From Methylocystis echinoides (GTDB lineage Bacteria > Pseudomonadota > Alphaproteobacteria > Rhizobiales > Beijerinckiaceae): a stretch of 64,000 nt of DNA. Position numbers and translations under genes: made by a program. The DNA lies in NCBI RefSeq assembly GCF_040687965.1, contig NZ_CP156084.1:262501-326500 (forward strand), given 5' to 3'. Numbering within the stretch: position 1 is the stretch's first letter; every line of letters starts with the position of its first letter. The notes under the pieces were generated by a model. That model was not told where the DNA came from. It saw nothing but the letters and a program-made list of their open reading frames with translations, and ran no database searches. Shown here in pieces: positions 59,602 to 64,000 of this stretch.

Positions 59602-59955
59602 CTAGCGCAAGGTCACCGGCCAAAATAGCCCGTTGGCCGAAATTGTCACGTTGACCGGAGTCATGCAGGCGTAGGGGATGTAGATCGCCTCTCCCCTGGC
59701 GAAGCTGCGGCCGGCATACCAGTAGTCGAAAGTCTGGCACTTGCCATTGTTCACCGCCACGCCTTCGACCTCCGCGACCGCTGGTCCGACCACGAGGCAT
59801 TCGATCCAGCGATAGCCGCTGAATGTCTGCAATTCGGGCAGGAAAGCCGCCGTTTCCAACAGCCGGCAGGCGAAAGGCCCAGCTTGCGCCTTGGCGGGCG
59901 CGGACCCGACGAGGGCGATCGAGAAGAAGAGGCTGGCGCAAAAAAGCTTTACCAT
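59602..59955 (-). CDS. Small secreted protein of unknown function
   Basis: A 117-residue protein with a signal peptide (MVKLFCASLFFSIALVGSAPAKAQA, cleavage about residue 25). The mature part has three Cys by eye (FACRL, WIECLV, GKCQTF; a fourth in YACMT) and ends in beta-like FWPVTLR. The ATG at 59955 gives a standard signal peptide; ATG codons at 59973 and 59991 would only add 6-12 residues ahead of it. It lies 23 bases before the lipoprotein gene on the same strand. I do not recognise a family. Confidence 0.68.
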   Translation of the reverse strand: MVKLFCASLFFSIALVGSAPAKAQAGPFACRLLETAAFLPELQTFSGYRWIECLVVGPAVAEVEGVAVNNGKCQTFDYWYAGRSFARGEAIYIPYACMTPVNVTISANGLFWPVTLR

Positions 59956-60072
59956 GGCGATGATTCCCGTCATGCCCGTCGGCTTTTTCATAAAGCATCA
60001 GGCAGAGCTTCGCATATTGCGTTTTTTGCTCGGCGGGCGAGGCGGCATTTTTTGCGAGAAAGGACATCACCC

Positions 60073-61137
60073 GTGGCGAGGATAGATCGGGAAGACATGG
60101 CGGCGATGGCGGCGGCGGCGGCCTTGGTCGGCGCAGCTGGCGGCGCACATCTTTGGCACGCCGGGCCAATTCTTGGTTTCCTCGCCAGCGCCGTGGCGCT
60201 TGCCGGCGTCGCCCATGTGATTGGGGAGGCGACGGATCAGGTCGGCAATCACCTCTCCCCCGCCGCCACCGGCCTCGTCCAGTCCGCCGTCGGCAGCCTG
60301 CCCGAGCTGTTCGTCTGCATTTTCTCGCTGCAAGCCGGCCTCGTCACTGTCGTGCAGGCGGCGCTGATCGGCTCGATCCTGGCCAATGTCCTGCTGGTGC
60401 TGGGCCTGGCCTTTATCGTCGGCGGCTGGCGTCACGGGGTCCTGGTCTTTGGCGTGCGCACGACGCGAATGATCGCCTCGCTGCTGTTGCTCGCGGTCTC
60501 GGCGCTGTCTCTGCCGACCCTCGCCAATGAGCTGCATCTGCCGGCGGCCGCTCATGAGCAGCCGCTGGCGGTCGTCTGCGCCGTCGTCCTGCTGCTCGTC
60601 TTCGCCATCATGACCAAGGAAATGCTCGGACCCGGCCAGCGCACCGTCCCGGCGGAGGCGCACGCACGCGCCCACGCCTGGCCGCTGTCGGTCGCAGTCG
60701 GCGTGCTTCTGGTCTGCGCCGCGGCGGCCGTGCTGGTCTCGGACTGGTTCGTCGAGGCGCTCGAGCCGGCGATGGATACGCTCGGATTCAGCCAGACTTT
60801 CGCCGGCCTCGTCGTCGTCGCCATCGCCGGCAACGCCATCGAGAACGTCGTCGGCATCCGCCTGGCGGCGGCGGGCAAGGCGGATCTCGCCGTCAGCGTC
60901 GTGCTGACGAGCGCGCTGCAAGTCGCGGTCGTGGTCGTGCCGATCCTGGTGCTCGTGAGCGTCGCGCTCGGCGGCCCGCCCTTCACCCTCGCCATCCCGA
61001 CCATCCTCGCGGCCGCCATGTTTCTTTCGGTCATGGTGGTTACGGTGGTGACCGTGGACGGCGAGGCCGACATGGTCGACGGCGCGGCGCTCATCGGCCT
61101 TTATGTGATCATCGCGGCGATCTTCTGGTGGGGCTAG
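60073..61137 (+). CDS. Calcium/cation-proton exchanger (CaCA family)
   Basis: A 354-residue inner-membrane antiporter with about ten or eleven membrane helices. The two alpha-repeats that form the ion site are recognisable: QSAVGSLPELFVCIFSL (about residues 77-93) and VVAIAGNAIENVVGIRLA (about 253-270), each with the conserved Glu. This matches the ChaA/YfkE/VCX1 group that exports Ca2+ for H+. The GTG at 60073 has AAAGGA upstream; an ATG eight codons later is an alternative. It converges with the YihY gene, with its stop directly abutting that gene's stop. Confidence 0.9.
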   Translation: MARIDREDMAAMAAAAALVGAAGGAHLWHAGPILGFLASAVALAGVAHVIGEATDQVGNHLSPAATGLVQSAVGSLPELFVCIFSLQAGLVTVVQAALIGSILANVLLVLGLAFIVGGWRHGVLVFGVRTTRMIASLLLLAVSALSLPTLANELHLPAAAHEQPLAVVCAVVLLLVFAIMTKEMLGPGQRTVPAEAHARAHAWPLSVAVGVLLVCAAAAVLVSDWFVEALEPAMDTLGFSQTFAGLVVVAIAGNAIENVVGIRLAAAGKADLAVSVVLTSALQVAVVVVPILVLVSVALGGPPFTLAIPTILAAAMFLSVMVVTVVTVDGEADMVDGAALIGLYVIIAAIFWWG

Positions 61138-62121
61138 CTAGGAGCTCGGCCGTCCCACGGTGTCGGCCATCACCGCCCCGCGCTCGCCGAGCGGGCGGGG
61201 ATGGCCTTCGGTCGTGTCCTTCGCCGTTTGATGCTCCATCTCGGCGTTGAGCTCCGCGCCGATGAGCAGCACGATCGACGACACCCACATCCACAGCATG
61301 AAGCCGATTGCGGCCCCGAGCGAGCCATAGGTCTCGTTGAACTTGCCGATATTGGCGGCATACCAGGAGAACAGAAGCGAAGCGGCGAGCCAGACGATGG
61401 CGGCGAAGGCGCCGCCCCAACTGACCCAGCGCCATTTGGGCTCGTCGCGGCTCGGCCCGAAACGATAGACGAGCGAGATGGCGAGCGCGACGAGGACAAG
61501 CAGAATCGGCCAGCGCAGCAGGGCGATCGCCGTCTCCGCTTCGGGCGGCAGACGCAGCGCCTGAAGCGCCGGCGGCGCGGCGACCACGAGGGCGAGCGAC
61601 ATCGCGATCATCGCCATGCCGCCCAGCGTGAAGGCGAGCGTCACCGCGTTGAGCCTGAAGAAGCCGCGCTTTTCGCGTTCCTGATAGACGACGTTGAGCG
61701 CGTCGAAGATTGCTTTCATGCCGGCGTTGGCGCTCCACAGCGACACGAGCAGGCCGATGATCGAGGCGGCGCCGAGACGGGCGGAGCCCTGCGCCGAGAC
61801 GCGTTGGATCTGGTCGCTGACGATCGAGAGGCCCTCGGCCGGAAGCACGCCTGAAAGCGCGTTGATATGCCCCGCGATCGTCGCGGGATCGGCGACGAGC
61901 CCGTAAAGCGCGACAAAGGCGGCGATCGCCGGAAAGATTGCGAGCAGCGCATAGAAGGTCACGCCTGCGGCGATGGCGAGAACGCGGTGCTCGGCGATAT
62001 TGTTGTAGACCCGTCCGAGCACATCCATCCAGCCGGACGCGGGGATCTCGGCCGGCGTGGACGCGTCTCTTCCGCGACCCGCCGCCCCCCGGCCCGATGA
62101 AGAAGCCTGATCCATCGCCAT
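61138..62121 (-). CDS. YihY/virulence factor BrkB family membrane protein
   Basis: A 327-residue inner-membrane protein with six helices. The family pattern is clear: AIAAGVTFYALLAIFPAIAAFVALYG (about residues 50-75), SANAGMKAIFDALNVVYQE, and RWVSWGGAFAAIVWLAASLLFSWYAANIGKFNETYGSLGA. It was once mislabelled as ribonuclease BN; its true role, perhaps lipid or envelope transport, is not established. A strong GGAGG site sits eight bases before the ATG at 62121. It may be expressed with the glutathione S-transferase gene upstream, 86 bases away on the same strand. Confidence 0.92.
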   Translation of the reverse strand: MAMDQASSSGRGAAGRGRDASTPAEIPASGWMDVLGRVYNNIAEHRVLAIAAGVTFYALLAIFPAIAAFVALYGLVADPATIAGHINALSGVLPAEGLSIVSDQIQRVSAQGSARLGAASIIGLLVSLWSANAGMKAIFDALNVVYQEREKRGFFRLNAVTLAFTLGGMAMIAMSLALVVAAPPALQALRLPPEAETAIALLRWPILLVLVALAISLVYRFGPSRDEPKWRWVSWGGAFAAIVWLAASLLFSWYAANIGKFNETYGSLGAAIGFMLWMWVSSIVLLIGAELNAEMEHQTAKDTTEGHPRPLGERGAVMADTVGRPSS

Positions 62122-62207
62122 GTGCGAAACCTCCGCAGCGCGCGGCGTCCACCGCGCTGTCACGGAAGAACTGCGTCAGGGAATGTGCGTTCCGCACGGA
62201 CGCGCGA

Positions 62208-62861
62208 TTAGAATTCGACCTCGAGCTCCTCGATCTCTTCCTTTTCGGCAAGCGCCTGGGCGACCCATTCCTGCATTGCGGGCCAGGCGAAGATGCGGTC
62301 GCAATAGGCTTGCGCAACCGGGTCGAGCGGCACGTCATAGGTGCGAAAACGCGTGGCGACGGGCGCGTACATGGCGTCCGCCATGGAGAATTCGCCGAAG
62401 AGATAGGGCCCGCCGTGGGCGTCGAGACAGTCGCGCCAGATCTGCGTGATCCGCGCAATGTCGCCCTGCGCCTTGGACCAGACCTTGAACTTTGGAAAAT
62501 GCGCCTTGAGATTCATCGGCAGCGCCGAGCGCAGCGAATTGAAGCCTGAATGAATCTCGCCGCAGATCGAGCGGCTTCGCGCGCGGCTCAGGCGATCCGA
62601 GGGCAAGAGCTGCGCCTGCGGAGCGATCTCGTGCAAGAACTCGCCGATCGCCAGCGTGTCCCAGATGCGGTAGCCGTCATAGGTGAGGCAGGGCACGAGG
62701 ATCGAGGGCGAGAGCAGGAGAATTTCCTCGCGCGCGGCGGCGTCGTCCGGATCGACGACGATCTCTTCGAACGGAACGCCCGAAAGCTTCATCATCAGCC
62801 AGCCGCGCAAGGACCAGGAGGAGTAGTTCCTGCTGCTGATGGTAAGCGTGACGTCCGGCAT
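62208..62861 (-). CDS. Glutathione S-transferase family protein
   Basis: A 217-residue protein with an N-terminal thioredoxin-like domain (TISSRNYSSWSLRGWLMMKL at the start, then SPSILVPCLTYDGYRIWDTLAIGEFL, the glutathione gamma-glutamyl site). An all-helical C-terminal domain (about residues 85-200) follows with GPYLFGEFSMADAMYAPVATRF. The Ser in NYSSWS is the likely catalytic residue. A strong AAGGAG site precedes the ATG at 62861; an ATG six codons earlier is less well placed. The substrate is unknown. It is divergent from phaZ. Confidence 0.87.
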   Translation of the reverse strand: MPDVTLTISSRNYSSWSLRGWLMMKLSGVPFEEIVVDPDDAAAREEILLLSPSILVPCLTYDGYRIWDTLAIGEFLHEIAPQAQLLPSDRLSRARSRSICGEIHSGFNSLRSALPMNLKAHFPKFKVWSKAQGDIARITQIWRDCLDAHGGPYLFGEFSMADAMYAPVATRFRTYDVPLDPVAQAYCDRIFAWPAMQEWVAQALAEKEEIEELEVEF

Positions 62862-62917
62862 GGCTGCTCCTTGTTGCAACGGCGCTCAGCAAGTCATGTG
62901 CCAGTGTGCGCTGCTGA

Positions 62918-62932
62918 TGGCACAGGCCTTGC
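62918..62932 (+). promoter_or_regulatory. Sigma-54 (RpoN) promoter for phaZ
   Basis: TGGCACAGGCCTTGC matches the -24/-12 consensus (TGGCACR-N4-TTGC) at every fixed position and points toward phaZ. The expected transcript start is near 62944, about 30 bases before the ATG. An activator site was not identified. Confidence 0.72.
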
Positions 62933-62974
62933 TCGCCAGCGACCAACGCAACGCGAAGGTCATTGTCACTGCGC

Positions 62975-64000
62975 ATGTACGACGCTTATCACGCCTACGC
63001 CCATTTGCATGATCAGATTAGACGGGCGGCCGCGCGTCATGAACGCGTAATGAGCGTCTGGGGCGCGATGCAATTTGCCCACCCCCTTCGATGCATCCAG
63101 GCCTATCATGAGTTGATCGCGCTCGCAGGCTTCACGCATCATCGTCCCGATTACGGAATTCAGGAGATCGCCACGGACGACGGCGCGATCGTCCCCGTGA
63201 CGGAAACGCCGGTTTTCACAACGCCCTTCTGCACGCTCCTGCGCTTTTCGCGACAGGGCGGCGGCGCAGAACCGCGCGTGCTTCTCGTCGCGCCCATGTC
63301 GGGCCATTTCGCCACTTTGCTGCGCGGCACGATCCGCACGTTGCTGCGCGATCACGAGGTCTATGTCACCGACTGGCGCAATCCGCGCGACGTGCCGCTC
63401 GGTCAGGGAACGTTCGGTTTCGAGGACTTCGTCCAGCATGTGATCGACTTTCTGAAGTTCATCGGACCGCATTCGCATCTTGTCGCCGTGTGCCAGCCGA
63501 CGGTTCCGGCGCTGGCCGCCGTCGCCCTCATGGCCGCCGACGACGACCCGGACCAGCCGGCGAGCCTGACGCTGATGGCCGGGCCGATCGACACGCGCGT
63601 GTCGCCCACGAAAGTCAATGAATTCGCGACGTCGAAGCCGATCGAATGGTTCCGGCAGAACATGATCAGCACGGTGCCGCGCGGACTGCCCGGCGCGGGG
63701 CGGCGCGTCTATCCCGGCTTTCTGCAGCTTTGCGCCTTCATGAGCATGAACATGGATCGGCACAGCAAGGCCTTCGCCGACCTGTTCAAGCACCGGGTCG
63801 AAGGCAACGTCGATAAGGCGGCGCAAATTCGTTCGTTCTACGAGGAATATTTCGCCATCATGGATCTCGACGCGTCGTTTTATCTGCACACGATCGAGAC
63901 GGTGTTTCAGAAATCTGCCCTCCCCGAGGGCAAACTGCTCTTTAAGGGACGCACCGTCACGCCGCGCGCCATCCGAAAAACCTTCCTTCTCACCGTCGAG
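62975..64000 (+). CDS. phaZ: Intracellular polyhydroxyalkanoate (PHB) depolymerase, partial
   Basis: Breaks down stored polyhydroxybutyrate granules. The 342 residues present run off the right edge, so the C-terminus is missing; full proteins are about 400-440 residues. The N-terminus MYDAYHAYAHLHDQIRRAAA and YVTDWRNPRDVP, then VCQPTVPALAAVALMA are characteristic. The nucleophile is Cys173 in place of a lipase Ser, as in the intracellular PhaZ group. MAGPIDTRVSPTKVNEFA and FLQLCAFMSMNMDRH also match this family. A GAAGG sequence lies 15 bases ahead of the ATG. A sigma-54 promoter upstream suggests control by nitrogen or carbon state. Confidence 0.93.
   Translation, partial: MYDAYHAYAHLHDQIRRAAARHERVMSVWGAMQFAHPLRCIQAYHELIALAGFTHHRPDYGIQEIATDDGAIVPVTETPVFTTPFCTLLRFSRQGGGAEPRVLLVAPMSGHFATLLRGTIRTLLRDHEVYVTDWRNPRDVPLGQGTFGFEDFVQHVIDFLKFIGPHSHLVAVCQPTVPALAAVALMAADDDPDQPASLTLMAGPIDTRVSPTKVNEFATSKPIEWFRQNMISTVPRGLPGAGRRVYPGFLQLCAFMSMNMDRHSKAFADLFKHRVEGNVDKAAQIRSFYEEYFAIMDLDASFYLHTIETVFQKSALPEGKLLFKGRTVTPRAIRKTFLLTVE

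Overview
The window is a high-GC (mostly C/G third positions) chromosomal segment of an alphaproteobacterium, almost certainly of the order Hyphomicrobiales (Rhizobiales). The support is an alphaproteobacterial SAM-II riboswitch ahead of metZ, the long form of dCTP deaminase, the yajC-secD-secF-Mth938-squalene/phytoene-synthase-like gene order, a RegB/RegA (ActS/ActR) redox pair, and an intracellular PHB depolymerase. A family such as Methylocystaceae/Beijerinckiaceae would fit, but no diagnostic metabolic gene (for example methane or methanol oxidation) lies in the window, so family level is a guess.

Layout. 1-9.7 kb is core metabolism: an M23 murein peptidase, an acyl carrier protein, gluQ, a cmk-aroA overlap, tRNA-Gly(CCC), an orphan sensor kinase, dcd, and divergent metZ under a SAM-II riboswitch with a good promoter and a strong terminator hairpin. 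9.7-32.4 kb is the accessory heart. Two small Cys/His secreted proteins of the DUF2946 type and one 70-residue unknown precede (on the minus strand) a two-gene Tc (ABC) toxin operon: a 2530-residue TcB-TcC fusion with a variable C-terminal effector, then a 3302-residue TcA. Beyond these lie a small secreted protein, a TonB-dependent receptor and a third DUF2946-type protein. The toxin operon therefore sits inside what looks like a metal (probably copper) uptake or handling locus.

32.5-41.7 kb returns to housekeeping: apaG-argE, two Trp/Gly-rich secreted paralogues, yajC-secD-secF for Sec export, two genes homologous to mitochondrial complex I assembly factors, and the RegB/RegA redox two-component system. 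41.8-48.6 kb holds a DHA2-type MFS exporter, a receiver-less CheB, a CheB-CheR-PAS-GAF-histidine kinase hybrid broken by a one-base frameshift exactly at its H-box, and the decayed remains of a primase-polymerase gene. 48.7-50.8 kb has a small membrane protein, acylphosphatase-panC-gamma-glutamylcyclotransferase overlapping like an operon, and tRNA-Ser(UGA), followed by about 600 bases without a gene.

51.4-64 kb is mixed accessory and envelope content: a secreted CAP-domain protein carrying a threefold Cys-bounded repeat, a single-chain EutB-EutC ethanolamine ammonia-lyase divergent from a di-heme cytochrome, an acyltransferase-3, a glycosyltransferase, three small secreted or membrane proteins, a CaCA cation/proton exchanger, a YihY-type membrane protein, a glutathione S-transferase, and the start of a PHB depolymerase gene preceded by an excellent sigma-54 promoter match. 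The last gene runs off the window. All functional calls are from reading motifs and overall sequence likeness by eye; no database search was run.
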